64,000 nt of DNA from Phaeobacter sp. J2-8 (GCF_022867865.1 NZ_JALIEC010000001.1:788501-852500); one strand, 5' to 3'. Positions 18,505-27,930 are shown, counted from the first letter of the stretch. Made by a program: numbers and translations. Notes: a model not told the origin generated them from the letters alone.

Positions 18505-18529
18505 CAGCGCCCAAAGCCGGTCGTATATG
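18501..18529 (+). promoter_or_regulatory. Sigma-70-type promoter of rpsD, overlapping the end of tag
   Basis: TTGACA at 18501-18506, a 17-bp spacer, then TATATG at 18524-18529: close to consensus in both boxes and spacing. It would produce an rpsD mRNA with a leader of about 205 nt (about 18537-18741). S4 is a known autoregulator in other bacteria, so a structured leader is plausible, but no S4-site motif is identified. A 63-codon reading frame beginning at 18527 lies inside the promoter and looks spurious. Confidence 0.8.
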
Positions 18530-18741
18530 CGCCACTTCGTTGGTGTTGGTGGCTCCCGCAAGGGAATGCCTGTCGAGGCCCGGGGCAAGACCCTTGGCTT
18601 AGAGGACAACGCCCTTTATCGCAGCGGCCTGACCAAGGCTGGCGCTCACAAGAACGGTCAACAGGCGCCCGCGCCAATGACCCGAAACGTGGGAACCGGT
18701 TTTCGGATAGGTTGTTGAGCCTAAAATAAGGGAGATCAGCC

Positions 18742-19362
18742 GTGACAAAACGCACGTCTGCCAAGTACAAAATTGACCGTCGTATGGGCGAAAACATCTG
18801 GGGCCGTCCGAAATCCCCGGTGAACCGCCGTGAATACGGCCCCGGCCAGCACGGTCAGCGCCGCAAGGGCAAGCTGTCGGACTTTGGTCTGCAGCTGCGT
18901 GCCAAGCAGAAGCTGAAAGGCTACTACGGCGACCTGACCGAAAAGCAATTCCGCCGCATCTACAAAGAAGCTGAGCGGGTCAAGGGCGACACCGGTGAGA
19001 ACCTGATTGGTCTGCTGGAGCGCCGTTTGGACGCGGTCGTCTATCGCGCCAAATTCGTGGCGACCATCTTTGCCGCACGTCAGTTCGTGAACCACGGCCA
19101 CGTGACCGTGAACGGCAAGCGCGTCAACATCCCCTCCTACCGTGTGAAAGAGGGTGACGTGATTGAGGTGCGTGACAAGTCCAAGCAGATGGCCGCGATC
19201 CTCGAAGCGACCCAATTGTCCGAGCGTGATGTGCCTGATTACATCGACGCCGATCACTCCAAACTGACCGCGACGTTCACCCGCACCCCCGGTCTTGGCG
19301 ATGTGCCATATGCCGTGGTGATGGAACCGAACCTCGTCATCGAATATTACGCGCAGAACTAA
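18742..19362 (+). CDS. rpsD: 30S ribosomal protein S4
   Basis: Primary 16S rRNA-binding protein that starts assembly of the 30S body. It has 206 residues, [20 protein letters not shown], with the alphaproteobacterial [20 protein letters not shown] and the S4 RNA-binding domain ([20 protein letters not shown] and [18 protein letters not shown]). An AGGGAGATC site lies upstream. It is a stand-alone gene with its own promoter and terminator, outside the main ribosomal cluster as is usual in this lineage. Confidence 0.97.
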   Translation: MTKRTSAKYKIDRRMGENIWGRPKSPVNRREYGPGQHGQRRKGKLSDFGLQLRAKQKLKGYYGDLTEKQFRRIYKEAERVKGDTGENLIGLLERRLDAVVYRAKFVATIFAARQFVNHGHVTVNGKRVNIPSYRVKEGDVIEVRDKSKQMAAILEATQLSERDVPDYIDADHSKLTATFTRTPGLGDVPYAVVMEPNLVIEYYAQN

Positions 19363-19385
19363 GACTTTCTGCCCGACATGTTCCG

Positions 19386-19414
19386 AAAGGCCGCGCTGCT
19401 TGCGCGGCCTTTTG
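19386..19414 (+). terminator. Terminator after rpsD
   Basis: AAGGCCGCGC pairs with GCGCGGCCTT across a short loop (TGCTT region), followed by TTTG. It lies 24 bp after the rpsD stop. Confidence 0.85.
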
Positions 19415-19451
19415 TGTTTTCCCCCCTCGACCCCATCAATCGGAGAGCCCA

Positions 19452-20874
19452 ATGTCGCAAGATTATCCCATTTATGGCCGCATCGACGGCCCCATCGTGA
19501 TGATCGGCTTTGGCTCGATCGGCAAAGGCACCTGGCCATTGATCGAACGGCATTTCGAATATGATGCGGATCAATTTGTGGTGGTGGAACCTGACAAGGC
19601 GCAGCACAATTTCTTGCGCCAGCACAAGCTGAATTATATCGACACCGCGCTGACCCCGGAAAACTACCGCGAGGTGCTGAGCGGGTTGTTTCCCGAAGGC
19701 CGCGGTTTCTGTGTCAACCTCAGCGTCGATACCTCGTCTCTGGATATCATGAAATTCTGTCGTGAAATCGGGGTGTTGTACATCGATACCGTGGTGGAAC
19801 CATGGGCCGGGTTCTATTTCGACACCGAAAATAACGCCGACCGCACCAATTACGCCCTGCGTCAGAAGGTGCGCGATGAAAAGGCCGCCAATCCCGGTGG
19901 CACAACGGCGGTGTCCTGCTGTGGGGCCAACCCCGGCATGGTCAGCTGGTTCGTGAAAGAGGCGCTGTTGACGCTGGCCAAGGATACAGGCCGCGAAGTT
20001 GAAACACCGCAGGACCGCGACAGTTGGGCCCGTTTGATGCAATCGCTTGGCGTCAAAGGCGTGCATATCGCCGAACGCGACACCCAGGCACGGCGCACGC
20101 CCCGCCCGCGCAACGTCTTCGTCAACACCTGGTCGGTCGAAGGCTTCATTTCCGAAGGGTTTCAACCCGCCGAACTTGGCTGGGGCACGCATGAAACCTG
20201 GTTCCCCGAGAACGCACACCGCCAGGACAAAGGCTGTAAATCCGCGATCTGGCTGGAACGCCCGGGCGCCATCACCCGCGTGCACACATGGTGCCCAACG
20301 CCGGGACCACAATTCGGCTTTCTCGTGACCCATAACGAAGCGGTGTCGATCAGCGACTACTACACAGTGGGCGCGGGACATGACCCGGAATACCGTCCAA
20401 CCTGTCACTATGCCTATCACCCCAGTGATGACGCGGTGCTGTCGCTGCACGAGATGTTCGGCGCTGGCAAGCAGCAGCAAGTGCACCATATCCTGACCGA
20501 AGACGAGATCGTCGAAGGCATCGACGAACTCGGCGTGCTGCTTTACGGCCACGAGAAAAATGCGCTTTGGTTTGGATCGCGTCTGTCGAACGAAGAAACC
20601 CGCGATCTGGCGCCCTATCAGAACGCCACGGGCCTCCAGGTGACATCCGCGGTGCTCGCGGGAATGGTCTGGGCCTTGGAAAACCCCGATGCCGGTATCG
20701 TCGAGACGGATGAAGTTGGACCATGCCCGGTGCCTGGAGGTGCAGCGGCCCTACCTTGGCCCGGTTGAGGCACATTACACGGATTGGACGCCGCTACAGG
20801 ATCGCTGGGAACATTTCCCCGAAGATATTGACGAAAGCGACCCCTGGCAGTTTCGCAACGTCCTGGCCACATAG
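19452..20874 (+). CDS. hss: Homospermidine synthase (frame broken by one extra base near the end)
   Basis: Bacterial homospermidine synthase of the saccharopine-dehydrogenase-like fold, making sym-homospermidine from putrescine with NAD. The start is MSQDYPIYGRIDGPIVMIGF, with the dinucleotide loop GFGSIGKG, VEPWAGFYFD and SCCGANPGMVSWFVKEAL. Frame one ends early at 20768, but after GIVETDE the other frame supplies DHARCLEVQRPYLGPVEAHY and runs to 20874. An extra base at 20713-20717 explains this. The corrected protein is about 473 residues, the normal size. It has an independent position behind the rpsD terminator. Confidence 0.93.
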
Positions 20875-20920
20875 GCCCATCTGTTGCGCAGATGTCGCCG
20901 CGCCTTCGCGCGCCGACAAA

Positions 20921-21057
20921 ACGGGGGCCAGCCCCCGTCGCCTGTGGCGACTCCCCGGGATATTTTCAAACAGAAGAAGGGCATGGGCGCGTTTCGGGCT
21001 TCTTCTGTTCAAAAATATCCCGGGGGTGAGGCTGAAAGCCGAGGGGGCTGGCCCCCT
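20921..21057. repeat. Long imperfect inverted repeat in the hss-hisC gap
   Basis: Two arms of about 29 bp face each other: 20951-20979 (CCCCGGGATATTTT then AAACAGAAGAAG) and 20999-21027 (CTTCTTCTGTT then AAAAATATCCCGGGGG). Each is flanked on the outside by a small palindrome, GGGGGCCAGCCCCC or GGGGGCTGGCCCCC. The same AAATATCCCGGGGGT plus GGGGGCTGGCCCCC unit recurs at 26232-26264. It could act as a terminator for hss or be a dispersed non-coding repeat family. The gap 20875-21135 holds no gene. Confidence 0.8.
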
Positions 21058-21135
21058 TGTCTGTTTTGCGGCATCAAACCGGCCCTTCCCCCGCCGGGCG
21101 GGGCGCATTAAGACGTTCCGGCAAAGGAGCCGCAA

Positions 21136-22221
21136 ATGACGTTATTCACACCACAGCCCGGTATCATGGAAATTGCGCTTTATGAGGGCGGCAAGTCGCG
21201 TATTGCCGGGCGGGATGACGTTTTGAAACTGTCGTCGAATGAAAACCCGCTGGGCGTGCCGCCTTCGGCGCAGGCGGCGATTGTGGCGGCTGCGGCGGCG
21301 GTTCATGTGTATCCTTCGACCGATCACGCGGAGCTGCGCGAGGCGATTGGGGCAGTGCATGGGCTGGACGCGGAACGTATCCTTTGCGGGGTTGGGTCGG
21401 ACGAGGTTCTTCAGTTTGTGACCCAGGCGTTTTCCGGCCCCGGCGATGAAATCATTTTTACCGAACACGGGTTTTCGATGTATCCGGTTCTGACCCATAT
21501 GGCGGGGGCGACGCCCGTTTGTGTTGCCGAAGCGGACAGGGTGGTGGATGTCGACAATATCCTGAACGCTGTTACGGATCGCACGCGCATCGTGTTGTTG
21601 ACCAATCCGGGAAATCCGACCGGCACGATGTTGAGTGATGAGGAGCTGTTGCGGCTGGCCGATGGTCTTCCGGCACATGTGATCCTGGTGATTGATGCGG
21701 CTTACGCCGAATATGCCGGGGGGTATGACGGTGGCGCTGCACTGGCCCGTGAACGACCCAACATATTGATGACCCGTACCTTTTCAAAGATTTATGGCCT
21801 CGGCGGTCTGCGCATTGGCTGGGGCTATGGCCCGCGTGCGATCATCGACGTGCTTCGGCGGCTGCGACAGCCGTTCAATCTGTCTGATCTGCAAATGGCG
21901 GCTGCGACCGCTGCGGTGCGCGATCAGAAATGGGTCGAGGATTGTGCGGCGTTGAACCGGGATCAACGGGGGCGTTTGTCCGGGGCGTTGCGTCAATTGG
22001 GCATCGCTTGTGATGACAGCCAGACAAATTTTGTGCTGGCGCGTTTCGCGGATGAGGACGCGGCGGCGGCGGCGGATGCTGCGCTTCAGGCCGAGGGCAT
22101 TTTGGTCCGGCGCGTCGCAGGTTACGGGTTTCCAGAAGGGTTGCGCATCACCGTCGGGGACGAGGGGCAAACCGGGCGGGTGATCGATGCATTGCGCCAG
22201 TGGCGGGAGGCTGGGCAATGA
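21136..22221 (+). CDS. hisC: Histidinol-phosphate aminotransferase
   Basis: PLP-dependent class I/II aminotransferase, 361 residues. Visible motifs are LSSNENPLGVPPSA, GVGSDEVLQFV, LLTNPGNPTGTML and the PLP lysine in TRTFSKIYGLGGLRIGWGYG. Alphaproteobacterial HisC often also transaminates aromatic keto acids. Its overlap with the prephenate dehydrogenase gene (ATGA) supports a role in tyrosine or phenylalanine synthesis as well as histidine (inference). AAGGAG precedes the start. Confidence 0.93.
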   Translation: MTLFTPQPGIMEIALYEGGKSRIAGRDDVLKLSSNENPLGVPPSAQAAIVAAAAAVHVYPSTDHAELREAIGAVHGLDAERILCGVGSDEVLQFVTQAFSGPGDEIIFTEHGFSMYPVLTHMAGATPVCVAEADRVVDVDNILNAVTDRTRIVLLTNPGNPTGTMLSDEELLRLADGLPAHVILVIDAAYAEYAGGYDGGAALARERPNILMTRTFSKIYGLGGLRIGWGYGPRAIIDVLRRLRQPFNLSDLQMAAATAAVRDQKWVEDCAALNRDQRGRLSGALRQLGIACDDSQTNFVLARFADEDAAAAADAALQAEGILVRRVAGYGFPEGLRITVGDEGQTGRVIDALRQWREAGQ

Positions 22222-23141
22222 CGCAGATCTATCAGAAGGTCGCGCTGATCGGGTTGGGGCTGATTGCCGGGTCGATGGCGCATGCGATGCGCCGTGGCAA
22301 TGTGGCGGGCGAAATCAGCGGATTTGCGCGCTCTGAGGCCACCCGCGGCACCGCTCGGCGGATTGGGCTTTGCGATATCATCTGTGACAGCGCGGAAGAC
22401 ACGGTTGTGGATGCTGACCTTGTTGTGCTGGCGGTGCCGGTGGGGGCAATGGGCCCGGTGATGCAAAAGATCGCACCACATCTGAAGCCCGGTGCCACGG
22501 TGATTGATGTCGGTTCCGTCAAAGGTGCGGTGGTCGATGTCGTGGCTCCACATATCCCGCAGGGCGTGCATTTTGTGCCCACCCACCCGATGGCGGGCAC
22601 CGAACATTCAGGCCCAGAGGCCGGATTTGCGACGTTGTATGACAATCGTTGGGTGTTGATCGTGCCGCCCGAAGGCGCGGACCCGGCGGCGGTGGAAAAG
22701 GTCGAAGACTACTGGCAGGCGCTGGGGGCGCATTGCGAACGGATGGAAGTCGAGCACCACGATCTGGTTTGTGCGGTCGTCAGCCATATTCCGCACTTGA
22801 TTGCCTATACCATGGTGGGTGTGGCGGATGACCTTAGCCGGGTCTCTGAAAAAGAGGTGATCAAATTTTCGGCTGCCGGTTTTCGTGACTTTACCCGGAT
22901 TGCGGCCTCTGACCCGACCATGTGGCGTGATGTTTTCCTGACCAACAAACAAGCCACGCTTGAAATGCTGGGCCGGTTCACAGAAGAGCTTTTTGCCCTG
23001 CAGCGCGCAATTCGCACTGGGGATGGCGAAGAATTATTTGACTATTTCACCCGCACCAGGGCCATTCGCCGTGGTATCATCGAAGCCGGGCAAGACACGG
23101 ATGCGCCAGATTTCGGGCGTGCGAAACAACACGAGGACTAA
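22218..23141 (+). CDS. tyrA: Prephenate/arogenate dehydrogenase
   Basis: NAD(P)-dependent dehydrogenase of tyrosine synthesis, 307 residues from the ATG at 22218, which overlaps the hisC stop. The Rossmann loop is ALIGLGLIAGSMAHAMRR. The substrate site includes THPMAGTEHSGPEAGF, and the helical domain contains HHDLVCAVVSHIPHLIAY. There is no chorismate mutase or ACT domain, so this is the monofunctional type. Prephenate or arogenate preference cannot be read from sequence. Confidence 0.93.
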   Translation: MTQIYQKVALIGLGLIAGSMAHAMRRGNVAGEISGFARSEATRGTARRIGLCDIICDSAEDTVVDADLVVLAVPVGAMGPVMQKIAPHLKPGATVIDVGSVKGAVVDVVAPHIPQGVHFVPTHPMAGTEHSGPEAGFATLYDNRWVLIVPPEGADPAAVEKVEDYWQALGAHCERMEVEHHDLVCAVVSHIPHLIAYTMVGVADDLSRVSEKEVIKFSAAGFRDFTRIAASDPTMWRDVFLTNKQATLEMLGRFTEELFALQRAIRTGDGEELFDYFTRTRAIRRGIIEAGQDTDAPDFGRAKQHED

Positions 23142-23170
23142 GGTCGTATGGGGTTGATTTGGGTCTGGTG

Positions 23171-23938
23171 ATGCGGAAAATGTCGGCTGTGCTGGCCCTG
23201 TTCTTTGCGGTGGCGGCCGCTGCTGAGGTGCCTGACACCAGCCTCGCGTCGCGTGGTGATCCGATGCCGACAAACGGCCCCTCTGCGGGCCAAGACAGTT
23301 TTCTGGCGCTTTCCTCCAAGTCGCCGCAGCGGACCTTGCGACCGAAAATACGCCCTGAATTCCAACCGGATGCCTTGTTGCATGATGCGATGGCCGGTCA
23401 GCGCGATCGCCGCCGTGGCATGCTCTGTGGATTGCCCGGGGTCGAGGGCGAAGAGATCGGCCATTTGCCCGGCCAGATTGTCGGATGTGGCGCACAGAAT
23501 GCTGTGCGGGTGCGGGCGGTATCGGGGGTGACGCTCAGCCAGGGCGCCGTTCTGACCTGCGGTACGGTTGCAGCATTGCAAAACTGGGTTGATGGCGGGC
23601 TGCGCAAGGCGGTGGGCCGCATGGGGGGCGGCGTTGCCGGGTTGCGTGTCGCGGCGCATTATTCCTGCCGCACCCGCAACAACCAACCCGGCGCCCCGAT
23701 CAGCGAACATGGCAAGGCCAAGGCAATTGATATTTCCGAAGTGCGGCTGGTCAACGGTGACACGCTGAACGTGCTGCGCGACTATGGCAAAGGCAAAAAG
23801 GGCCGGGTGCTGGCAAAGGCACGCCGTGCCGCCTGTGGCCCGTTCGGCACGGTTCTGGGGCCGGGATCCGATGGGTTTCATCGGGATCATTTCCATTTTG
23901 ACAGCGCCCGCTGGGGCACAGGGCCGGTGTGCCGCTAA
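23171..23938 (+). CDS. Extensin-like C-terminal domain protein, exported
   Basis: A protein of about 255 residues with an N-terminal signal (MRKMSAVLALFFAVAAAAEV). The C-terminal extensin-like domain (PF06904 type) contains VRVRAVSGVTLSQGAVLTCG, VAAHYSCRTRNNQPGAPISEH, KAIDISEVRL and the metal-site-like end GFHRDHFHFD. The fold resembles D,D-peptidase/LAS-type zinc enzymes, suggesting cell-wall work, but the family is uncharacterised. I place the start at 23171; a TTG at 23159 in the same frame is possible. Confidence 0.85.
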   Translation: MRKMSAVLALFFAVAAAAEVPDTSLASRGDPMPTNGPSAGQDSFLALSSKSPQRTLRPKIRPEFQPDALLHDAMAGQRDRRRGMLCGLPGVEGEEIGHLPGQIVGCGAQNAVRVRAVSGVTLSQGAVLTCGTVAALQNWVDGGLRKAVGRMGGGVAGLRVAAHYSCRTRNNQPGAPISEHGKAKAIDISEVRLVNGDTLNVLRDYGKGKKGRVLAKARRAACGPFGTVLGPGSDGFHRDHFHFDSARWGTGPVCR

Positions 23939-23942
23939 GCGG

Positions 23943-25016
23943 CTATTTGCGGCCAAACAGGCGCTGTAACCGCGCTCTTGGGGATTGATCCTGCTGCGCC
24001 GTCCGTTGCATTTCCGCCAACATGGCCGCGCGCCGATCGCCATCGACGCATGTGATGTCTTCGATGTCACGCAGGCTGTTGAAACGTGCCTCGGCGTCGG
24101 ATTTTGATATGCCGCCGGTGTCACCGCGAAAATCCACGCCAAAGGTCTCGGCCAGCCAATCGAGGTCGTTGGCACGTGCGCAAGCCATTTCCGCCAGGCC
24201 GGGTTTCAACTGCGGCTTGCAATAGCCGGCAACAGCGGCATCCGCAGCCATCACCAATCTTTTGAAACGCTGCGGGCGCGCATCATACCAGCGATGTGGC
24301 GCATGGACCTCCTTGCGGAAATATCCTTGCAACAGCGAAACCGCTTCGGCGCTCAGGGTTTCATTGTCGTGTTCCGCCTGGGCGGTAATGTGATCTGCTG
24401 CTACCTCGGGGACAAAACGGGTGCAGAAGTCCATCACCACATCGCCGCCAATCAATGTCTTGCGGTCAAAGGCCAGGACGCGCATTTCCCCCAGTCCGGA
24501 GTTTAGAAAAGGCTCTAATGCGTCGCGATACCGACTGGCCGAGATCGGGCGAAAGTTGGGCCGTTTTTTCAGGTCCTGCTGAACCACAGACATCAAATAA
24601 GATGCCGGTGACCGCAAATAGGCGACGATTTCGATCCTGTCGGAAATCTGGCGCAGCGTTTGCGTCACATGTGCGATGTCCTCGGGCGACCAGGCGCGAA
24701 ATTCGATTTCGCTGCTGATGATCACCCTCTGGACCGTGCCCCCGGCCAGGGCGGTTGTGACCCTGTGCCAACTGGACTTTGCCGCCGCCCAAGCGGCCTC
24801 TGGGCTGCGGGCAAGTGTCTGCATCTGCACCGGATCATCCGGCAATCGCCCGCTGAGCATCGGCATCAGGATCTGGTGATTGGCGTGTTTGCCTGGATCG
24901 GGAAACAGGACCCCCGCCGCCTGCAAGTCCGCGTCACAGCGCAACAAGGCGCGCTGTATCGCGGTTGAACCGGTCTTGTCCTGGCCAAGATGGAATATCA
25001 CGTGCGGTCGGGTCAT
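23943..25016 (-). CDS. Sulfotransferase-like P-loop protein
   Basis: A 357-residue protein starting MTRPHVIFHLGQDKTGSTAI. The HLGQDKTGSTAIQ stretch resembles the 5'-phosphosulfate-binding loop of sulfotransferases found next to surface-polysaccharide genes in marine alphaproteobacteria. A second motif, VIISSEIEF then EIVAYLRSPASYLMSVVQQ, matches the 3'-phosphate-binding region of the same fold. No sugar-biosynthesis genes are adjacent. The acceptor is unknown. The start at 25016 is preferred over an upstream extension of 40 codons that looks non-coding. Confidence 0.7.
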   Translation of the reverse strand: MTRPHVIFHLGQDKTGSTAIQRALLRCDADLQAAGVLFPDPGKHANHQILMPMLSGRLPDDPVQMQTLARSPEAAWAAAKSSWHRVTTALAGGTVQRVIISSEIEFRAWSPEDIAHVTQTLRQISDRIEIVAYLRSPASYLMSVVQQDLKKRPNFRPISASRYRDALEPFLNSGLGEMRVLAFDRKTLIGGDVVMDFCTRFVPEVAADHITAQAEHDNETLSAEAVSLLQGYFRKEVHAPHRWYDARPQRFKRLVMAADAAVAGYCKPQLKPGLAEMACARANDLDWLAETFGVDFRGDTGGISKSDAEARFNSLRDIEDITCVDGDRRAAMLAEMQRTAQQDQSPRARLQRLFGRK

Positions 25017-25158
25017 GCGTATGTCTAGGCGTCTAATGCGCGGTTGGCCAGAGGCGCCTTGCCCCTTGCGGGCCGCGTCGCGAACAGGTTGCCAAAGGCA
25101 TGAAAAACCCCGGAGCAATCTCTCGCACCGGGGCAATTTCGTCAGATATGTGGATCAC

Positions 25159-26079
25159 TCAGAGTTTCAGGTTCGGAATGATCTGTTTCTTGCGGCTCAC
25201 CACGCCGGGCAGGACAAGCAGGTCGCTTGTTGCCTCTGCGCCAAAGCTTTTCGATGCCACTGTTTTCACCAGATCATTTGGCACCAGCAGGGTCGATTCT
25301 TCGTTCAGGATGTCGACCACAAACAAAAGCACCTGATCGACGCCATCTTCTTTCGCCACATCGGTCATCGATGCCATCAGGCTGTCCTTGCGGTCCAGAA
25401 CGGTCTTGGGCGATGTGGTTTCAAGAACGGAGACACGGAATTTGGTGCCTTCAACGGCATATTCCTTGGAATCCATCCGCAGCAACTCAGCATCGGAAAA
25501 AGACGAAACATCCGATTTCGCAGCAAACATTTCGGCGGCATATTCAGGAATGTCGATGCCCAGATCGGCGGCCAGCTTTTCCGCCACGGCCTTGTCGTGA
25601 TCGGTGGTGGTCGGCGACCGGAATTCCAGCGTGTCGGACAGGATACAGGACAGCATCGCGCCGCGGATCGCCTCTGGCGCTTTGGCAATGTCGTCGCCGA
25701 TCAGATCGTACATGATGGTGGCGGTGCAGGCCAGCGGGCGGATGGTGATGTCGATCGGGCCCTTGGTTTCCAGGCCACCAACCAGCTTGTGATGGTCGAT
25801 GATCGCCTGAATGTCGGCGTCATTGATCGACGCAGGCAATTCTGCCGGGTTGTTGGTGTCGACAATCACCACCGGGGTGTCTGCTGCCACGTCGGAAATG
25901 ATTTCCGGCTTGGCAAGGTTCCAGCGCTCCAAAACGAAGGCCGCCTCGGTGTTCGGCTCGCCCAGCAATTTTGCTTCGGCCGGGGTGCCTTTGATCTCGG
26001 TTAGATACCAGGCCCACGTCAGTGGCGCGCCGGTGGAATCGGTGTCGGGGGATTTGTGGCCAAAAACCTGAATGGTCAT
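25159..26079 (-). CDS. ppaC: Manganese-dependent inorganic pyrophosphatase (family II, DHH)
   Basis: Cytosolic family II pyrophosphatase, 306 residues. Metal-binding motifs are VFGHKSPDTDSTGA (H and two D), DTNN, the DHH motif in AIIDHHKLVG, and ILSDTLEF. The C-terminal substrate site carries the SRKKQIIP signature near the end. Family II enzymes are commonest in Firmicutes but also occur in proteobacteria. It is monocistronic by position: converging downstream spacing and a 245-bp repeat-containing gap upstream. Confidence 0.94.
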   Translation of the reverse strand: MTIQVFGHKSPDTDSTGAPLTWAWYLTEIKGTPAEAKLLGEPNTEAAFVLERWNLAKPEIISDVAADTPVVIVDTNNPAELPASINDADIQAIIDHHKLVGGLETKGPIDITIRPLACTATIMYDLIGDDIAKAPEAIRGAMLSCILSDTLEFRSPTTTDHDKAVAEKLAADLGIDIPEYAAEMFAAKSDVSSFSDAELLRMDSKEYAVEGTKFRVSVLETTSPKTVLDRKDSLMASMTDVAKEDGVDQVLLFVVDILNEESTLLVPNDLVKTVASKSFGAEATSDLLVLPGVVSRKKQIIPNLKL

Positions 26080-26231
26080 GTCTGTTATCCTTGGGGGGCT
26101 TGAATTTCCCGCGCCTTATAGGCGTCAATGCCTGCGATGTCACGTCGACTGAACCAGCTGCGACGATGACGCCATTTTGGCATTGTTTCGCGCGGTTCCA
26201 TCGACTTCTCTCTGGGTCTTTCATCTGACCA

Positions 26232-26264
26232 GAAATATCCCGGGGGTCTGGGGGCTGGCCCCCA
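26232..26264. repeat. Copy of the CCCGGGG/GGGGCTGGCCCC dispersed repeat
   Basis: AAATATCCCGGGGGT followed at once by GGGGGCTGGCCCCC, matching the outer half of the inverted repeat at 20999-21057 apart from a shorter spacer. It lies in the gap between ppaC and the SseB-family gene (26080-26324), where no gene is seen. A small reading frame across it is a by-product of the repeat. Confidence 0.75.
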
Positions 26265-26324
26265 GCCTGTCGGCGCGCCCCGGCGCGACGATGCCATCGA
26301 CCACAGCCCGTCAATCCGAACCAA

Positions 26325-27122
26325 TTACCGCAGGATCGGAGGGCTGTCGGGGTCACTTCCTGGTGCCGGGCGTTGGGGTGGTTCGACGGGTTGCGGCAAA
26401 TCAAACCGAAGCCCATGACGGGCCAGCGCCGCTGCCAACGGGTCAGAGGCGGCAAAAAATGCCACGTCCAGCGCCCCGGCTTCGATCCCGGAAAAGGTCA
26501 GCGCCTCGTTCACTGCGCTGGCCAACGCGGGTTCTGCGCCGGGCATGGCGTCGATGAAACCCAGCAAATGGCTCTGCGTACCACCCTCGTATTTGACAGC
26601 AGCCAGATAGGCAAAACGCGCCAATCCCATGGCCGTCGCCAATTTGGCATCCAGCGCCCCCAACAGGACCTCCGGCAAACCCACAGGCGGCAAGATTTCT
26701 TCCGGCCGGGCCTCGGCCTCGGTTGGTCCTCCGGCCAGGGTCTGGGCCAGCCAATCCACGGCCTCTGGCGGGATCAGAATAGACGATGGCGCAACCTCGG
26801 GGTTGACTGCCAAACCGATGCCCTGACCGGTCAACATGGCGGTGATGGCCCGGCCCGACAACGCAACATAGGGCGAGATCCGCCCGGTGAACTGCGCCAG
26901 CCGGTCCTCGCGGTCAAAGACCAGAACAAACCGCGCATCCGCAACGTCGAAAATCTCTGGTTCCACCTGATCGCCATCGGCCTCGGACGTCAGCAACAGG
27001 AACATTTCGCTGTCGGCCAGACGTTCGTAAAACCTCAGCCGGGCGGTTTCGTCGTCGGGGGCGGCATCCATCGCCGCATGGGCCAGATCCAGACCCGTTT
27101 TCGGCGCTTCGGCTTCGCTCAT
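26325..27122 (-). CDS. SseB family protein
   Basis: A 265-residue protein with the SseB N-terminal domain at about residues 10-130 (RFYERLADSEMFLLLTSEAD, then FVLVFDREDRLAQF) and a C-terminal SseB-like part. E. coli SseB is a poorly understood serine-sensitivity factor; the domain is also found in Gram-positive and alphaproteobacterial proteins of unknown function. The start at 27122 overlaps the preceding gene as ATGA. The proline-rich C-terminal tail looks disordered. Confidence 0.8.
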   Translation of the reverse strand: MSEAEAPKTGLDLAHAAMDAAPDDETARLRFYERLADSEMFLLLTSEADGDQVEPEIFDVADARFVLVFDREDRLAQFTGRISPYVALSGRAITAMLTGQGIGLAVNPEVAPSSILIPPEAVDWLAQTLAGGPTEAEARPEEILPPVGLPEVLLGALDAKLATAMGLARFAYLAAVKYEGGTQSHLLGFIDAMPGAEPALASAVNEALTFSGIEAGALDVAFFAASDPLAAALARHGLRFDLPQPVEPPQRPAPGSDPDSPPILR

Positions 27123-27703
27123 CTCAGAACCTCCTGCACCCGGGCCCGCAACGCTGGCAACAGCGCGGCGTCGAACCAGGGATGTTTCTTCAGCCAACCG
27201 GTATTGCGCCAGGACGGATAAGGCAAGGCAAAGACCTGCGGGGCGTTGTCGCGCCAGCGCGCCACAGTTTCGGTGACCGGTGCCTTGGTCTTCAAATGCC
27301 ACTTCTGGGCATAGCCGCCGACCAGCAATGTCAGCGGGAATTCCGGCAGATCCGCCAACAATCGCGCGCGCCAGCTGCGGGCACAGATCGGTGGCGGCGG
27401 TAAATCCGCGCCTTTGTCGGTATAGCCCGGAAAACAGAACGCCATTGGCAGGATCGCAACCTTGCTTGTGTCATAGAAATCCTCCTGCCCCAGCCCCATC
27501 CAATCCCGCAGCCGGTCGCCGGACGGATCGGTAAAGGGCAGGCCGCTTTCATGCACCCGCGCGCCGGGGGCCTGACCCGCAATCAGAATGCGTGCCTGTG
27601 GCCCATATTGGAACACCGGGCGCGGCTGGTGCGCCGTGGCGGTGGCGGCGAATTTATCGGCACACAGCCGACAGGCAGAGATTTCGGTCAACACATCGCT
27701 CAT
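27119..27703 (-). CDS. Uracil-DNA glycosylase superfamily protein
   Basis: A 194-residue member of the UDG superfamily. The first motif is IAGQAPGARVHESGLPFTDP, where family 4/5 enzymes have GEAPG; the C-terminal motif is ALPYPSWRNTGWLKKHPWF, where H-P-S is usual. The variant P-S-W-R-N-T suggests it is not a classic UDG, so its glycosylase activity is uncertain. An SACRLCADKF cysteine pair lies at the N-terminus, without a full iron-sulphur set. I choose the start MSDVLTE at 27703; an in-frame start further upstream is possible. Confidence 0.72.
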   Translation of the reverse strand: MSDVLTEISACRLCADKFAATATAHQPRPVFQYGPQARILIAGQAPGARVHESGLPFTDPSGDRLRDWMGLGQEDFYDTSKVAILPMAFCFPGYTDKGADLPPPPICARSWRARLLADLPEFPLTLLVGGYAQKWHLKTKAPVTETVARWRDNAPQVFALPYPSWRNTGWLKKHPWFDAALLPALRARVQEVLR

Positions 27704-27930
27704 TTTGCCAATTTGCCGGGCCGGCCCGCCAGCGGCAAGGGATGTCATGATGGCGTGCGGCGGTTTTTCCTGGAAATCCATATGCAGGCCGACATCGGGT
27801 TGATGAACAAAATATCTTGGCGCCCGGTTCAGAGCGCAATTTTGCAGCGCTTGGTGCACCTTTCGTTGCGGGCGATGGGTATTTGCGATAGTTCAGCCCA
27901 CAATCACAAGGGATAGGGGCCGGGAGAGAT

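Noticed and set aside
18527-18718. A 63-codon frame in the rpsD leader
   Set aside because: It starts inside the -10 box of the promoter and has no recognisable protein features; treated as untranslated leader.
26085-26324. A 79-codon frame next to ppaC
   Set aside because: It is mostly the translation of the dispersed repeat and has no support as a gene.
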